A stretch of DNA of 61,276 nucleotides from contig NZ_MOMB01000055.1 in assembly GCF_002752165.1 (NCBI RefSeq), forward strand, positions 1 through 61,276, read 5' to 3'. Position numbers and translations under genes: made by a program. Positions 12,081 through 22,694 of the stretch are shown one piece after another. The notes below the pieces were generated by a model. The model was not told the DNA's origin, searched no databases, and saw only the letters and a program-made list of their open reading frames with translations. How positions within the stretch are numbered: position 1 is the first letter of the stretch; every line of letters begins with the position of its first letter. This DNA is from Erwinia sp. OLFS4 (lineage in GTDB: Bacteria; Pseudomonadota; Gammaproteobacteria; Enterobacterales; Enterobacteriaceae).

Positions 12081-13496
12081 GTGGATTATTTACCCCTGTT
12101 TGCAGACTTACGGCAAAAACCGGTCCTGGTGGTGGGTGGCGGTGAGGTTGCCGCGCGTAAGATAGAACTGTTACGTCGTGCCGGCGCCCGGGTGCGGGTA
12201 GTGGCACAGCATCTCACAGAGGAACTGGCTGAACTGGCACAACAGCAGGCGATAGTCTGGCTGGATCGCCAGTTTGAAATCGCCCAGCTCAATGAAGTGG
12301 TGCTGGTGATTGCCGCAACCGATGACAACGCCCTGAATAGTCAGGTCAGTGCCAGCGCAACCGCCCGTCATCTGCTGGTTAATGTGGTCGATGACCAGGC
12401 AAAATGCAGCTTCATTTTTCCTTCGATCATTGACCGTTCTCCGCTGATGGTGGCGATTTCTTCAGCCGGCTGTGCGCCGGTATTAGCGCGTTTATTACGC
12501 GAGAAGCTGGAAGCGCTGTTACCGGCAAGCCTTGGTCAGATGGCTACGCTGGCCGGCGAGTGGCGCGATAAGGTCAAACAACGCTTTACGGTAATCTCTG
12601 AGCGCCGCCGTTACTGGGAGCGAGCGTTTAACGGTTTATTTGCCAGTCAGGTGGCTACGGGAAATCTGGCCGCCGCGCGACAAACGCTGGACGCGCAGCT
12701 GGAGGAAGAGGGCACGCCACAGGGTGAAATTGTGCTGGTAGGGGCCGGGCCGGGCGATGCCGGTCTGCTTACCCTGCGGGCGTTGCAGGTTATGCAACAG
12801 GCTGATGTGGTGCTGTATGATCATCTGGTCAGTGACGGGGTACTTGATCTGGTGCGGCGCGATGCCGAGCGCATTTGTGTAGGCAAACGTGCCGGTGCGC
12901 ACGATGTGATTCAGCAGGAAATCAATCAACTGCTGATAACGCTGGCGCGTCAGGGGAAACGCGTGGTGCGGCTGAAGGGGGGCGACCCGTTTATTTTTGG
13001 CCGCGGCGGTGAAGAACTGCAGGCAGCGGTACAGGCCGGTATCCCTTTTCAGGTTGTTCCCGGCGTCACGGCAGCGGCGGGTGCAACCGCCTATGCTGGC
13101 ATTCCGCTGACGCATCGTGATTATGCACAAAGCGTTCTTTTTATTACCGGTCATGGCCGTGACGATCACGATGCCGTTGACTGGCCTTCGCTTGCGCGTT
13201 CACGTCAGACGCTGGCCATTTACATGGGAACCTTTAAGGCTGCAGATATCAGCGCGCAGCTGATTGCCCATGGACGTCAGGCCAGGACGCCGGTTGCGGT
13301 GATCAGCCGTGGCACCCGCCCGGACCAGCAGGTACTGACCGGTACCCTTGGCGAACTGGCTCAACTGGCACAGAGCGTGCCAACGCCAGCACTGCTGGTG
13401 ATTGGTGAAGTGGTCAATCTGCATGCGCAGCTGGCCTGGTTTCAACATTCAGCACCACCGGCCGCGCCCGATGCGCCGGTGGTTACTTTGGCTTAA
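12081..13496 (+). CDS. cysG: Siroheme synthase (trifunctional)
   Basis: CysG makes siroheme from uroporphyrinogen III by two SAM-dependent methylations, NAD-dependent oxidation and ferrochelation. Siroheme is the cofactor of CysI. The 471-residue product (E. coli 457) has the N-terminal dehydrogenase/ferrochelatase half with [11 protein letters not shown] (Rossmann) and the C-terminal methyltransferase half with [33 protein letters not shown] and [20 protein letters not shown]. Translation starts with GTG at 12081, giving (M)[12 protein letters not shown] is also the start in E. coli as I recall. cysD starts 9 bases after the stop, so cysG-cysDNC is an operon. In E. coli, cysG is instead with nirBDC. 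Confidence 0.97.
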   Translation: MDYLPLFADLRQKPVLVVGGGEVAARKIELLRRAGARVRVVAQHLTEELAELAQQQAIVWLDRQFEIAQLNEVVLVIAATDDNALNSQVSASATARHLLVNVVDDQAKCSFIFPSIIDRSPLMVAISSAGCAPVLARLLREKLEALLPASLGQMATLAGEWRDKVKQRFTVISERRRYWERAFNGLFASQVATGNLAAARQTLDAQLEEEGTPQGEIVLVGAGPGDAGLLTLRALQVMQQADVVLYDHLVSDGVLDLVRRDAERICVGKRAGAHDVIQQEINQLLITLARQGKRVVRLKGGDPFIFGRGGEELQAAVQAGIPFQVVPGVTAAAGATAYAGIPLTHRDYAQSVLFITGHGRDDHDAVDWPSLARSRQTLAIYMGTFKAADISAQLIAHGRQARTPVAVISRGTRPDQQVLTGTLGELAQLAQSVPTPALLVIGEVVNLHAQLAWFQHSAPPAAPDAPVVTLA

Positions 13497-13505
13497 GGAA
13501 CAGTT

Positions 13506-14414
13506 ATGGATCAAAAACGGCTCACTCACCTGCGGCAACTTGAAGCGGAAAGTATCCATATCCTCCGTGAAGTGGCGGCAGAATTTAGCAATCCGGTGAT
13601 GATGTACTCTATTGGTAAAGATTCATCGGTCATGCTTCACCTGGCGCGCAAAGCTTTTTATCCGGGAACGTTGCCGTTTCCGTTGCTGCATGTTGATACC
13701 GGCTGGAAATTCCGCGAAATGTACGCTTTTCGCGATCGTATGGTTAAGCAGCTGGGCGCCGAGCTTATTGTCCACCGCAATCCGGAAGGGGTGGCGATGG
13801 GAATCAATCCGTTCGTCCACGGCAGTGCCAAGCATACCGACATAATGAAAACCGAAGGGCTGAAGCAGGCACTGAATAAGTATGGGTTTGATGCGGCATT
13901 TGGCGGAGCCCGTCGCGACGAAGAAAAATCACGCGCCAAAGAACGTATCTACTCTTTTCGCGATCGTTTTCATCGCTGGGACCCGAAAAATCAGCGGCCT
14001 GAGCTATGGCACAACTACAACGGCCAGATTAATAAAGGGGAAAGTATCCGGGTTTTTCCCCTCTCTAACTGGACGGAACTGGATATCTGGCAATATATAT
14101 TCCTGGAAAATATTGAAATCGTTCCGCTTTATCTGGCGGCTGAACGGCCGGTGCTGGAGCGCGATGGCATGCTGATGGTGGTGGATGACGATCGTATTAA
14201 TTTGCAACCGGGTGAGATGATCAAAAAGCGGATGGTGCGCTTTCGTACCCTGGGCTGCTGGCCACTCACCGGCGCCGTGGAGTCACAGGCGTCGACCCTT
14301 GCGGAAATTATTGAAGAGATGTTGATATCCACCACCAGCGAACGTCAGGGGCGGGTAATAGACCGTGATCAGGCCGGCTCTATGGAGCTGAAGAAACGCC
14401 AGGGCTATTTCTGA
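13506..14414 (+). CDS. cysD: Sulfate adenylyltransferase subunit 2
   Basis: CysD is the catalytic ATP sulfurylase subunit. With CysN it makes adenosine 5'-phosphosulfate from sulfate and ATP. The 302-residue product equals E. coli. The PP-loop ATP pyrophosphatase motif is seen as [18 protein letters not shown] (SxGKDS), with [15 protein letters not shown] downstream. It ends KKRQGYF. The gene lies between cysG (9-base gap) and cysN (10-base gap) in one operon, with ribosome site AAGGAACAGTT before the ATG. Confidence 0.98.
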   Translation: MDQKRLTHLRQLEAESIHILREVAAEFSNPVMMYSIGKDSSVMLHLARKAFYPGTLPFPLLHVDTGWKFREMYAFRDRMVKQLGAELIVHRNPEGVAMGINPFVHGSAKHTDIMKTEGLKQALNKYGFDAAFGGARRDEEKSRAKERIYSFRDRFHRWDPKNQRPELWHNYNGQINKGESIRVFPLSNWTELDIWQYIFLENIEIVPLYLAAERPVLERDGMLMVVDDDRINLQPGEMIKKRMVRFRTLGCWPLTGAVESQASTLAEIIEEMLISTTSERQGRVIDRDQAGSMELKKRQGYF

Positions 14415-14424
14415 GGAATCACCA

Positions 14425-15852
14425 ATGAATACGGTAATTGCACAACAGATCGCGGAACAGGGTGGCGTAGAAGCCTGGCTGCATGCACAGCAACATAAAA
14501 GCTTGCTGCGTTTTTTAACCTGCGGCAGCGTTGATGACGGTAAAAGTACGCTAATCGGACGTTTGCTGCATGACACCCGGCAGATTTATGAAGATCAGCT
14601 TTCTTCACTGCATAACGACAGTAAACGCCATGGTACCCAGGGTGAACGGCTGGATCTGGCGCTGCTGGTGGATGGCTTACAAGCGGAACGTGAACAGGGA
14701 ATCACCATTGACGTTGCTTACCGCTACTTCTCCACCGAAAAGCGTAAGTTTATCATCGCCGACACCCCCGGCCATGAGCAGTATACCCGTAACATGGCGA
14801 CAGGTGCGTCAACCTGCGAACTGGCGATTTTACTGATTGATGCCCGCAAAGGCGAGCTGGATCAGACCCGTCGTCATAGCTTTATCACTACTCTGCTGGG
14901 GATTAAGCATTTGCTGGTGGCAGTGAATAAAATGGATCTTGTTGATTATAATCAGGCTCGTTTTGAGCAAATCAAACAAGATTATCTCGATTTTGCCGCT
15001 CAGCTGCCGGGGGATATTGATATCCGCTTTGTGCCGATTTCTGCGCTTGAAGGCGAAAATGTTGCCAGTGTGAGCCAGTCTATGCCGTGGTACAGCGGCC
15101 CGACGCTACTTGATGTACTGGAAACCGTCGAGGTCAACCGACGAGTCGATCATCAGCCAATGCGTTTTCCGGTGCAGTACGTTAGCCGGCCAAACCTGGA
15201 TTTTCGCGGCTATGCCGGCACCCTGGCCTCCGGGCAGGTTACGGTAGGTCAGCGTGTTAAGGTACTGCCGTCCGGCATTGAATCATCCATTGCCCGCATT
15301 GTCACTTTTGATGGCGATCTGGACCAGGCTCAGGCGGGTGAAGCGATAACGCTGGTGCTGGACGATGAGATTGATATCAGCCGTGGTGACCTGCTGGTGG
15401 ACGCCGGGGCGACCCTGAAGCCAGTGCAGGGGGCGTCAGTTGACGTGGTCTGGATGGCAGAACAGGCGCTGGTGCCGGGACAGCGTTATGACGTTAAAAT
15501 TGCCGGCAAAAAAACCCGTGCCCGGGTGGAAAATATTCAGTATCAGGTCGAGATTAATAGTCTGACCCAGCGAAGCGTGGAACAGCTGCCGCTGAATGGT
15601 ATTGGTCTGATTGAGGTGACGTTTGATGAGCCACTGGCACTGGATAGCTACCAGCAAAATCCGGTATGCGGCGGAATGATTTTTATCGACCGTCTGAGTA
15701 ACGTCACGGTGGGGGCGGGGATGATCCGTGAACCCCAGGACACGGCTGGTCAGCACGATACCAAATACGAGGATTTTGAGCTGGAACTCAATGCGCTGGT
15801 GCGGCGTTATTTCCCCCACTGGGGCGCCCGCGATCTGCTCGGTGGTAAATAA
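14425..15852 (+). CDS. cysN: Sulfate adenylyltransferase subunit 1 (GTPase)
   Basis: CysN is the regulatory GTPase of ATP sulfurylase, coupling GTP hydrolysis to APS formation by CysD. The 475-residue product (E. coli 475) is an EF-Tu-like GTPase. Its P-loop is [10 protein letters not shown] (residues ~33-41), the G3 motif [12 protein letters not shown], and the G4 motif NKMDL, followed by two beta-barrel domains. The stop overlaps the cysC start by one base (TAATG), which indicates coupled translation. Confidence 0.98.
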   Translation: MNTVIAQQIAEQGGVEAWLHAQQHKSLLRFLTCGSVDDGKSTLIGRLLHDTRQIYEDQLSSLHNDSKRHGTQGERLDLALLVDGLQAEREQGITIDVAYRYFSTEKRKFIIADTPGHEQYTRNMATGASTCELAILLIDARKGELDQTRRHSFITTLLGIKHLLVAVNKMDLVDYNQARFEQIKQDYLDFAAQLPGDIDIRFVPISALEGENVASVSQSMPWYSGPTLLDVLETVEVNRRVDHQPMRFPVQYVSRPNLDFRGYAGTLASGQVTVGQRVKVLPSGIESSIARIVTFDGDLDQAQAGEAITLVLDDEIDISRGDLLVDAGATLKPVQGASVDVVWMAEQALVPGQRYDVKIAGKKTRARVENIQYQVEINSLTQRSVEQLPLNGIGLIEVTFDEPLALDSYQQNPVCGGMIFIDRLSNVTVGAGMIREPQDTAGQHDTKYEDFELELNALVRRYFPHWGARDLLGGK

Positions 15853-16457
15853 TGGCCGCGCATGACGAGAATGTTATCTGGCACGCCCACCCGGTGGGGC
15901 GTGCTGATCGCGAAACAAAGCATGGTCATAAAGGGGTGGTGTTGTGGTTTACGGGTCTGTCCGGGTCGGGTAAATCGACGCTGGCAGGCGCTCTGGAACA
16001 GGCGTTATTCCGTCTGGGGGTCAGTACCTATCTGCTGGATGGGGATAACGTACGTCACGGTTTGTGTCGCGACCTGGGGTTTAGCGAGAGTGAGCGTAAA
16101 GAAAACATCCGTCGGGTGGGGGAAGTGGCTAAGCTGATGGTGGATGCCGGGCTGGTTGTATTAACGGCCTTTATCTCCCCGCACCGTGCTGAACGGCAAA
16201 TGGTGCGCAGTATGCTGGGGGACGATCGTTTTATTGAAATTTATGTTGATACCCCTCTGGCGACTTGTGAACGCCGCGATCCCAAGGGGTTATATAAAAA
16301 AGCCCGGGCCGGCGAACTGAAAAACTTTACGGGGATTGACAGCGAATACGAAGCACCAACCCAGCCAGCAATTCATCTTGATGGTGAACAATTGGTAACA
16401 ATATTAACCGCACAATTATTAGATCTGTTACGTAAGCACGATATTATCAAATCCTGA
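15852..16457 (+). CDS. cysC: Adenylylsulfate kinase
   Basis: CysC phosphorylates APS to PAPS, the substrate of CysH. The 201-residue product (E. coli 201) has the P-loop [14 protein letters not shown], the APS-binding [16 protein letters not shown], and the lid/phosphoserine region ending in [15 protein letters not shown]. It is the last gene of the cysG-cysD-cysN-cysC operon and overlaps cysN by one base. ygbE follows 55 bases later on the same strand. Confidence 0.98.
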   Translation: MAAHDENVIWHAHPVGRADRETKHGHKGVVLWFTGLSGSGKSTLAGALEQALFRLGVSTYLLDGDNVRHGLCRDLGFSESERKENIRRVGEVAKLMVDAGLVVLTAFISPHRAERQMVRSMLGDDRFIEIYVDTPLATCERRDPKGLYKKARAGELKNFTGIDSEYEAPTQPAIHLDGEQLVTILTAQLLDLLRKHDIIKS

Positions 16458-16512
16458 GATAGCGCGGATAAACGCCCTGGAGCGGACTGAAACAAGCGTC
16501 AACAGGATATTT

Positions 16513-16833
16513 ATGCAAAACGTTACCCCTATGCTGACCCACAAAAATGCAGGTGACCAGGACGAGCCGTCCTGGTCCTTTCCTGGCGGCGCCATTGGTT
16601 TCGCGTCGTACTGGTTTGCGCTGGCGCTGCCGTTCCTGCTGTATGGGGCTAACGTGCTGTTCTTTTTTCTGTATACCTGGCCTTTTTTTCTGGCTTTGCT
16701 GCCGGTTTCAGTGCTGATTGGCATGGTTATCAGTTTCCTGTTGCGTGGAAAAATATTCTGGATGGCGGTGATCACCGCCATCTCAGTTATCTGTCTGTTC
16801 TGGATGTTGTTTACTTTTCTTACCGGCTGGTAG
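16513..16833 (+). CDS. ygbE: DUF3561 inner-membrane protein YgbE
   Basis: This is a 106-residue protein of unknown function that resembles E. coli YgbE (107 residues). After a polar N-terminal segment and the conserved WSFPGGAIGF stretch come three hydrophobic helices (about residues 34-55, 56-75 and 80-103), so it should sit in the inner membrane. The block YGANVLFFFLYTWPFFLALL is the most conserved part. It lies between cysC and ftsB as in E. coli. An AGGATATTT ribosome site precedes the ATG. Confidence 0.92.
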   Translation: MQNVTPMLTHKNAGDQDEPSWSFPGGAIGFASYWFALALPFLLYGANVLFFFLYTWPFFLALLPVSVLIGMVISFLLRGKIFWMAVITAISVICLFWMLFTFLTGW

Positions 16834-17022
16834 CCGGTTCTCCCGGTTCTCCCGGTGTGTACGCTGTGGCTAATGCCGTCTGCCACACGAAAACAGCTCC
16901 TGTCCCTGGCGTGATTGTTCTGAAAAGTGAAAGCAACCGGCAAAATTACCGCCATTTTTGCTGGCAGTGTGGAGTCTGACAGCAAGTTGTGGGATGATTG
17001 GGCCGTTTTTCAGGGGATGGGC

Positions 17023-17340
17023 ATGGGAAAACTGACACTTTTACTGCTGGTTTTGCTTGGTTGGCTGCAATATTCGCTCTGGCTTGGCAAAAACGGTATT
17101 CATGATTATTCGCGCGTTAAAGATGATGTTGCACAGCAGCAGGCGAGTAATGCCCAGCTGAAAACACGCAACGATCGTTTATTCGCGGAAATTGACGATC
17201 TTAATGGCGGTTCAGAGGCCATTGAAGAGCGTGCGCGCGATGAGCTGGGGATGATTAAACCGGGTGAAACCTTTTATCGCCTGGTACCGGATCAGAACCG
17301 ACGCGCGGCCCGTTCCGGTTCAGTTAACCCGCAACCCTGA
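17023..17340 (+). CDS. ftsB: Cell division protein FtsB
   Basis: FtsB is a small bitopic divisome protein that forms the FtsQ-FtsB-FtsL complex and helps activate septal peptidoglycan synthesis. The 105-residue product (E. coli 103) begins with a short cytoplasmic end, one membrane helix (about 3-21, [19 protein letters not shown]), then a periplasmic coiled coil (about 28-70) and the conserved [21 protein letters not shown] chose the ATG at 17023, which follows GGGGATGGGC; a longer frame from 16927 adds a non-homologous N-terminus. ispD starts five bases downstream. Confidence 0.96.
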   Translation: MGKLTLLLLVLLGWLQYSLWLGKNGIHDYSRVKDDVAQQQASNAQLKTRNDRLFAEIDDLNGGSEAIEERARDELGMIKPGETFYRLVPDQNRRAARSGSVNPQP

Positions 17341-17345
17341 ACGCC

Positions 17346-18062
17346 ATGAACAGTGCGGATAACTCCCCGGATATTATTGCCGTTGTGCCGGCGGCCGGAA
17401 TTGGCAGCCGTATGCACTGCTCCTCGCCAAAACAGTACTTGTCTATCGGACAGCAAACTATCATTGAACATACGCTGGCACCTTTGCTGGCGCACGCGCG
17501 TATTGGGCGCGTTATCGTCGCGCTAAGCCCCGATGACCTGCATTTTTCTACGCTGCCGGTGAGTCAGCATCCACGTATTATGACGGTAACCGGTGGTCAG
17601 CAGCGTGCCGATTCGGTGCTGGCTGGTCTGCAGGCGGCCAGCGGCGCACGCTGGGCACTGGTTCATGATGCAGCGCGTCCCTGTCTACATCCCGACGATC
17701 TGGCACGTTTACTGGCAATTACTGCCAGCAGTAACGTAGGCGGGATCCTTGCCGCGCCGGTACGCGATACCATGAAACGCGCGGAATCCGGCCGGCAAGC
17801 CATTGCCCACACGGTTGAACGTGAGGCGTTATGGCACGCTCTGACTCCGCAGCTATTCCCGCTGGCACTGCTGCGTCAGTGTCTGCAGCGCGCGTTACGC
17901 GAAGGGGCAACGATCACCGATGAAGCCTCGGCGCTGGAATATTGTGGCTATCATCCCGAACTGATTGCCGGGCGTAGCGATAATATTAAGGTGACCCGCC
18001 CGGAAGATCTGGCGCTGGCGTCTTTTTTTCTTAGTCAATTACATACTCAGGAGAACGCATAA
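17346..18062 (+). CDS. ispD: 2-C-methyl-D-erythritol 4-phosphate cytidylyltransferase
   Basis: IspD couples MEP to CTP in the non-mevalonate isoprenoid pathway. The 238-residue product (E. coli 236) has the nucleotide-binding [19 protein letters not shown] signature with its Arg and Lys, VHDAARPC and [11 protein letters not shown]. The stop overlaps the ispF start by one base (TAATG), and ispF and truD overlap in the same way. ftsB-ispD-ispF-truD is therefore one tight unit, as in E. coli. Confidence 0.97.
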   Translation: MNSADNSPDIIAVVPAAGIGSRMHCSSPKQYLSIGQQTIIEHTLAPLLAHARIGRVIVALSPDDLHFSTLPVSQHPRIMTVTGGQQRADSVLAGLQAASGARWALVHDAARPCLHPDDLARLLAITASSNVGGILAAPVRDTMKRAESGRQAIAHTVEREALWHALTPQLFPLALLRQCLQRALREGATITDEASALEYCGYHPELIAGRSDNIKVTRPEDLALASFFLSQLHTQENA

Positions 18063-18541
18063 TGCGCATCGGTCACGGTTTTGATGTCCACGCTTTTGGT
18101 GGAGAAGGTCCGCTGGTGATTGGCGGTGTGCGTATTCCCTATGAACATGGTCTGCTGGCCCACTCTGATGGTGACGTTGCACTGCATGCGCTAACCGACG
18201 CACTGCTTGGCGCGGCGGCATTGGGTGATATTGGCAAGTTGTTTCCGGACACCGATGTCGCCTATAAAGGGGCTGATAGCCGCGAGTTATTACGTCAGGC
18301 CTGGCATAAGATTCAGCAGAAAGGCTGGCAGGTTGGTAACGTTGACGTCACGATTATTGCTCAGGCACCCAAAATGTTGCCACATATTGCCCAGATGCGT
18401 ATTCACATTGCCGAAGATCTGGCTATTCATATGGACGCGGTGAACGTCAAGGCGACCACCACCGAAAAACTCGGTTTTACCGGACGGGGTGAAGGCATAG
18501 CCTGTGAGGCGGTGGCGTTGTTACTCAGGGCGCAGCAATAA
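18062..18541 (+). CDS. ispF: 2-C-methyl-D-erythritol 2,4-cyclodiphosphate synthase
   Basis: IspF cyclises CDP-ME 2-phosphate to MEcPP in the MEP isoprenoid pathway. The 159-residue product equals E. coli. Metal-binding Asp8 and His10 lie in [11 protein letters not shown], and His42 in [20 protein letters not shown]. The [15 protein letters not shown] block near the C-terminus is diagnostic. It overlaps ispD and truD by one base at each end. Confidence 0.98.
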   Translation: MRIGHGFDVHAFGGEGPLVIGGVRIPYEHGLLAHSDGDVALHALTDALLGAAALGDIGKLFPDTDVAYKGADSRELLRQAWHKIQQKGWQVGNVDVTIIAQAPKMLPHIAQMRIHIAEDLAIHMDAVNVKATTTEKLGFTGRGEGIACEAVALLLRAQQ

Positions 18542-19581
18542 TGGAATCATTGCACTGGTTGCATGGTCAGCCTACGGCAAGCGGCGTGATCAAGGCAACA
18601 CCGGACGATTTTGTTGTTAGCGAAGACCTGGGATACCAGCCGGACGGTGAAGGAGAACACCTGCTGGTACATATCCGTAAACGCGGTTGTAATACCCGTT
18701 TTGTCGCCGATGCGCTGGCAAAGTTTGCCAGTGTCCATGGGCGTGACGTCAGCTTTGCCGGTATGAAGGACCGGCAGGCGGTTACCGAGCAATGGTTTTG
18801 TCTGCGTATACCCGGTAAACACACCCCTGACCTGCGTGCGTTTAACCTTGCTGGCTGTGAGGTGCTGGCGTCTGCCCGTCATCAGCGTAAAGTGCGTACC
18901 GGCGGTCTGAAAGGAAATGCCTTTCGTCTGGTACTGCGGCAAATTTCCCACCGTCAGTCGGTTGATGATCGACTGCAGCGGGTGGCGACGGAAGGGGCAC
19001 CGAATTATTTTGGCTCACAGCGTTTTGGTGTGGGGGGAAACAATCTGCTGCAGGCGTCACGCTGGGCTGCCGGTGAAATCACCGTGCGTGAACGCAGTAA
19101 ACGTAGCTTTTATTTGTCGGCAGCACGTAGTGCGTTATTTAATCAGGTGGTCAGTGCCAGACTGGCTCAGCACCATAACCTGACAACGGTGATGCCCGGT
19201 GATGCGCTACAGCTCAGTGGTCGCGGCAGCTGGTTCGTTGCCGATGACCACGGGCTGGCGATGTTACAGCAGCGTGTTGTTGCCGGTGAGCTACGCCTGA
19301 CTGCGCCCCTGGCGGGAGCGGGTGATTGGGGCAGCCAGCAGCAGGCGCTGGCGTTTGAACAGCATGCCCTGCAAGATCGGGCTTTGTTATTGCAACTGCT
19401 GGAAAAAGAACGGGTTGATGCGGCACGGCGCGCCATGCTGATGGTGCCGCAGGCGCTGCGCTGGAACTGGTTGGATGATGCTACCGTTGAATTGCAATTC
19501 TGGCTCGCGGCCGGCAGTTTTGCCACCAGCCTGCTGCGCGAAATTGTTCTTTCAGCAGATGATGCGGGTATTGATGAATAA
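18541..19581 (+). CDS. truD: tRNA pseudouridine(13) synthase TruD
   Basis: TruD makes pseudouridine at position 13 of tRNA-Glu and a few other tRNAs. The 346-residue product (E. coli 349) has the catalytic aspartate in [15 protein letters not shown] (near residue 80), and [15 protein letters not shown]. It overlaps the ispF stop by one base. In E. coli surE follows immediately. Here truD is followed by a hairpin and a 370-base gap. Confidence 0.97.
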   Translation: MESLHWLHGQPTASGVIKATPDDFVVSEDLGYQPDGEGEHLLVHIRKRGCNTRFVADALAKFASVHGRDVSFAGMKDRQAVTEQWFCLRIPGKHTPDLRAFNLAGCEVLASARHQRKVRTGGLKGNAFRLVLRQISHRQSVDDRLQRVATEGAPNYFGSQRFGVGGNNLLQASRWAAGEITVRERSKRSFYLSAARSALFNQVVSARLAQHHNLTTVMPGDALQLSGRGSWFVADDHGLAMLQQRVVAGELRLTAPLAGAGDWGSQQQALAFEQHALQDRALLLQLLEKERVDAARRAMLMVPQALRWNWLDDATVELQFWLAAGSFATSLLREIVLSADDAGIDE

Positions 19582-19615
19582 CTGCGCGCCGGGTGCCCTT
19601 GCGCCGCGCAGTTTT
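19581..19615 (+). terminator. Weak hairpin terminator after truD
   Basis: ACTGCGCG (19581-19588) pairs with CGCGCAGT (19605-19612), followed by a short TTT. The stem includes the last base of the truD stop. It is consistent with separation of truD from surE. Confidence 0.5.
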
Positions 19616-19951
19616 AGCCCTGTGATGTCAGAGAGTCATGCTGACCGCGCCAATGCGGACTGTCAGGGACAAGCCATTTTTCTTTCTGCGCGACGCTGAT
19701 TTGCATCTGCTGCACTTTGCCGGATGTTTCTCTGTGCGGTTGTGCAGATTGCGGGTGGCATACGCTGACTCGCAGAGTTTTGTCTGGCAGCCGGCGGCGA
19801 CGTTTTGTCACTACAATTACGCTATTCACCAGGCTAGAATAATGCGACCCAACCAGTATTCACTGCCTCTATTTTCGTCGGCAAGGTTGCACGGGGCAGA
19901 ATTGGGTGAGTTTTTTAATGAATTTAATAAAAACAAAAGGTTGCGCCAATA
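19582..19951. other. truD-surE spacer
   Basis: These 370 bases separate genes that normally touch or overlap. Apart from the hairpin after truD and the possible 36-codon ORF ending at surE, I see no gene, repeat or IS end. The surE promoter should lie here, but no convincing -35/-10 pair was found. Confidence 0.6.
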
Positions 19952-19952
19952 A
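19842..19952 (+). CDS. Possible short leader ORF (36 aa) coupled to surE
   Basis: An ATG at 19842 opens 36 codons ([16 protein letters not shown]...) whose TAA overlaps the surE ATG by one base, the same TAATG arrangement seen for cysN/cysC and ispD/ispF. The product is basic at the end (NKNKRLRQ) and unlike anything I recognise. The open frame extends upstream to 19638 without a better start. Coupling is suggestive, but the ribosome site is weak and the sequence may be non-coding. Confidence 0.25.
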   Translation: MRPNQYSLPLFSSARLHGAELGEFFNEFNKNKRLRQ

Positions 19953-20710
19953 TGCGGATATTACTGAGTAACGATGACGGCTATCACGCGCCGGGAATTC
20001 AGACCTTAGCTACCGCATTGCGTGAGTTTGCCGATGTGCAGATTGTTGCTCCCGATCGTAACCGCAGCGGCGCATCTAACTCGCTGACCCTTGAGATGCC
20101 GTTACGTACTTTCACTTACCCGGATGGCGGCATTGCTGTGCAAAGGGGTACGCCTACCGATTGCGTTTTTCTCGGCGTGAATGCCCTGATGAAACCGGCG
20201 CCAGATATAGTTATTTCCGGCATTAACGCCGGGCCAAATCTCGGCGATGACGTACTTTATTCCGGCACCGTTGCAGCGGCCATGGAAGGGCGCCATCTCG
20301 GCTTACCGGCGATAGCCGTTTCCCTTCATGGTCAGCGGCATTACGATACAGCCGCTGCGGTTACCTGCCAGTTGTTACGTGCCCTGATGAGGGAACCTTT
20401 GCGCACCGGGCGTATTCTTAATGTTAATGTGCCGGACCGCCCGCTGGCGGACATCCGGGGATTTCGTGTTACCCGTTGCGGAAGTCGGCATCCCAGCGAT
20501 AAAGTTATTTTACAGCAGGACCCCAGAGGGCAACCTCTTTACTGGATTGGGCCTCCGGGAGAAAAACACGATGCCGGTCCCGATACCGATTTTGCTGCGG
20601 TGGATGAAGGGTTTGTCTCTGTTACCGCATTACATGTTGACCTGACTGCGCATGCTGCTCAGGATAAGCTCAGCGACTGGTTAGCAAAAGCCGGGGTGAA
20701 TTACGGATGA
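19952..20710 (+). CDS. surE: 5'/3'-nucleotidase SurE
   Basis: SurE is a metal-dependent phosphatase acting on nucleoside 5'- and 3'-monophosphates, linked to stationary-phase survival. The 252-residue product starts [16 protein letters not shown] with the metal-binding Asp pair. SGASNSLT and the [21 protein letters not shown] loop hold further metal and phosphate contacts. The stop overlaps the pcm start (ATGA), so surE-pcm are coupled and nlpD-rpoS follow, the usual stationary-phase cluster. Confidence 0.97.
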   Translation: MRILLSNDDGYHAPGIQTLATALREFADVQIVAPDRNRSGASNSLTLEMPLRTFTYPDGGIAVQRGTPTDCVFLGVNALMKPAPDIVISGINAGPNLGDDVLYSGTVAAAMEGRHLGLPAIAVSLHGQRHYDTAAAVTCQLLRALMREPLRTGRILNVNVPDRPLADIRGFRVTRCGSRHPSDKVILQQDPRGQPLYWIGPPGEKHDAGPDTDFAAVDEGFVSVTALHVDLTAHAAQDKLSDWLAKAGVNYG

Positions 20711-21333
20711 TCAGTAAGCGCGTCAATACGCTTCTTGGACAGCTGCGTCAGCAAGGGATCACTGATGAGCGTCTGTTGCACGCTATTGAAACGGTACCGC
20801 GTGAAAAGTTTGTTGATGAAGCTTTTGAACATAAAGCCTGGGATAATATGGCGCTGCCTATTGGTTCAGGACAAACCATCTCGCAGCCCTATATGGTTGC
20901 GCGAATGACGTCGTTGCTGGAATTAACCGCGCATTCGCGCGTGCTGGAAATTGGGACCGGTTCTGGCTACCAGACGGCGATTCTGGCGCATCTGGTTGAT
21001 CGCGTCTTTTCGGTTGAACGTATTAAAGGGCTGCAGTGGCAGGCAAAACGCCGTCTTAAACAGCTGGACTTACATAACATCTCAACCCGTCACGGTGATG
21101 GCTGGGAAGGCTGGCCGTCGCGCGGACCTTTTGATGCGATTATCGTCACCGCCGCCCCGCCAGAGATACCCGGTGCACTGATGGCACAGCTTAGTGATAA
21201 TGGCATTATGGTACTACCGGTAGGCGAAACTCAGCAGGTGCTTAAGCGTATACGTCGCTGTGGTGATGATTACACGATAGATACCATTGAGCCGGTACGT
21301 TTTGTGCCGTTGATTCAGGGTGATTTGGCCTGA
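20707..21333 (+). CDS. pcm: Protein-L-isoaspartate O-methyltransferase
   Basis: Pcm methylates L-isoaspartyl residues with SAM, starting repair of aged proteins. The 208-residue product equals E. coli. It shows [18 protein letters not shown], the substrate-binding [13 protein letters not shown], and the SAM motif [15 protein letters not shown]. It overlaps surE by four bases (ATGA). nlpD begins 149 bases downstream. Confidence 0.98.
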   Translation: MISKRVNTLLGQLRQQGITDERLLHAIETVPREKFVDEAFEHKAWDNMALPIGSGQTISQPYMVARMTSLLELTAHSRVLEIGTGSGYQTAILAHLVDRVFSVERIKGLQWQAKRRLKQLDLHNISTRHGDGWEGWPSRGPFDAIIVTAAPPEIPGALMAQLSDNGIMVLPVGETQQVLKRIRRCGDDYTIDTIEPVRFVPLIQGDLA

Positions 21334-21482
21334 CCTGAAATAAAACCTCGCGAAATCATTTGGTCACAACTGATTTATAGCGCCTTTAGATTGATATTGT
21401 TACTATTCTGCTTATTTTGTGAAACGGGCCTGTATAACGCGCCGCAGTTTCATCATCACCATCTTATCACCATGGGGGAGTA

Positions 21483-22643
21483 ATGCGCACTGGAAGCCCG
21501 GTTTTTACCTTAGGTCGTGTTGCGGTGATTTCGTTGTTAGGTCTGGGCCTGGTGGGCTGCAGCAGCGATAATACGCAGGCGCCAATCAGCTCAGTCAATG
21601 ACAGCAGCAACAGCACTATGGCAGGCGGCACTGCCCCGGTCAGCAGCCCGCAAAATACCGGTAGTGCGGGCTCTCCGGGTGTCAGTGAAAGCGTACCGGC
21701 GCAGGGCGGCGGTATGCTGGTTCAGTCGCCGCCGGCGAACATGCAGCCGGTGCAGTCCGCGGCGGTGAGCGCCCCAGCCAGCCAGCCGGCTGCTGATGCC
21801 AATGTGCAGATGAAAGATGGACATATTGTTTATAATCGTTCTTATGGGAATATTCCGAAAGGTAGCTATAGCGGACAGACCTATACTGTGCAACATGGCG
21901 ATACTTTATTCTATATTGCCTGGATAACCGGTAACGATTATCGCGATCTGGCACAGCGGAATAATATCGCCGCGCCTTACGGTCTCACGGTTGGACAGCA
22001 GTTGCAGGTTGGAAACGGTAAAGGCGGCACCATCACTGGTGGTAACGAAATTACCGCGGCTGATGCTTCTTCAGGGGGAATAACTCCCCCTGCGGCGGTT
22101 GCCCAAACCAAACCGACGACGGTTGCACGACAACCTGTAATTACGTATTCTGAAGATTCAGGTGAATCAACGGGTGGCAAAATGTTGCCATCTGCCGGCG
22201 CTAAAGTTGCAACGACAACTGCGCCGGTTACTGCACCCACTGCCAGTAGTTCAGCACCGGGGTCCGCACCGGTCAGTGCCTGGCGCTGGCCAACCGAAGG
22301 TAAAGTTATTGATAACTTCTCTGCTTCGGAAGGCGGCAATAAAGGTATTGATATTGCTGGTACGCGTGGTCAACCCGTTTATGCAACCGCCACAGGGCGC
22401 GTTGTGTATGCCGGTAACGCGCTGCGTGGATACGGTAATCTGATCATCATCAAACATAATGATGACTACCTGAGTGCCTACGCCCATAACGACACAATGC
22501 TGGTCCGGGAACAACAACAAGTTCAGGCGGGGCAAAAAATAGCTACTATGGGTAGCACCGGTACCAGTTCGGTAAGATTGCATTTTGAAATTCGTTACAA
22601 GGGGAAATCCGTTAACCCGTTGCGTTATTTGCCGCAGCGATAA
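21483..22643 (+). CDS. nlpD: Murein hydrolase activator lipoprotein NlpD
   Basis: NlpD is an envelope lipoprotein that activates the amidase AmiC during daughter-cell separation. The 386-residue product (E. coli 379) has a lipobox ([10 protein letters not shown], Cys26), a Ser/Pro/Ala-rich linker, one LysM domain (about 133-178, [14 protein letters not shown]), another linker, and a C-terminal LytM/M23 domain (about 270-383). The metal ligands of active M23 enzymes are partly lost: NKGIDIAG replaces H-x3-D and RLHFEI replaces H-x-H. This fits a non-enzymatic activator. GGGGGAG precedes the ATG. In E. coli the main rpoS promoter lies inside nlpD; the same is likely here but was not located. 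Confidence 0.97.
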   Translation: MRTGSPVFTLGRVAVISLLGLGLVGCSSDNTQAPISSVNDSSNSTMAGGTAPVSSPQNTGSAGSPGVSESVPAQGGGMLVQSPPANMQPVQSAAVSAPASQPAADANVQMKDGHIVYNRSYGNIPKGSYSGQTYTVQHGDTLFYIAWITGNDYRDLAQRNNIAAPYGLTVGQQLQVGNGKGGTITGGNEITAADASSGGITPPAAVAQTKPTTVARQPVITYSEDSGESTGGKMLPSAGAKVATTTAPVTAPTASSSAPGSAPVSAWRWPTEGKVIDNFSASEGGNKGIDIAGTRGQPVYATATGRVVYAGNALRGYGNLIIIKHNDDYLSAYAHNDTMLVREQQQVQAGQKIATMGSTGTSSVRLHFEIRYKGKSVNPLRYLPQR

Positions 22644-22694
22644 ACCGGCAGAACCTTGGTGTTCTGCCCCAGGTATCACGGGTAGGAGCCGCTT

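Noticed and set aside
19638..19841. Upstream extension of the short ORF before surE (to 104 residues)
   Set aside because: Cysteine/arginine-rich, low-complexity appearance, no ribosome site and no homology recognised.
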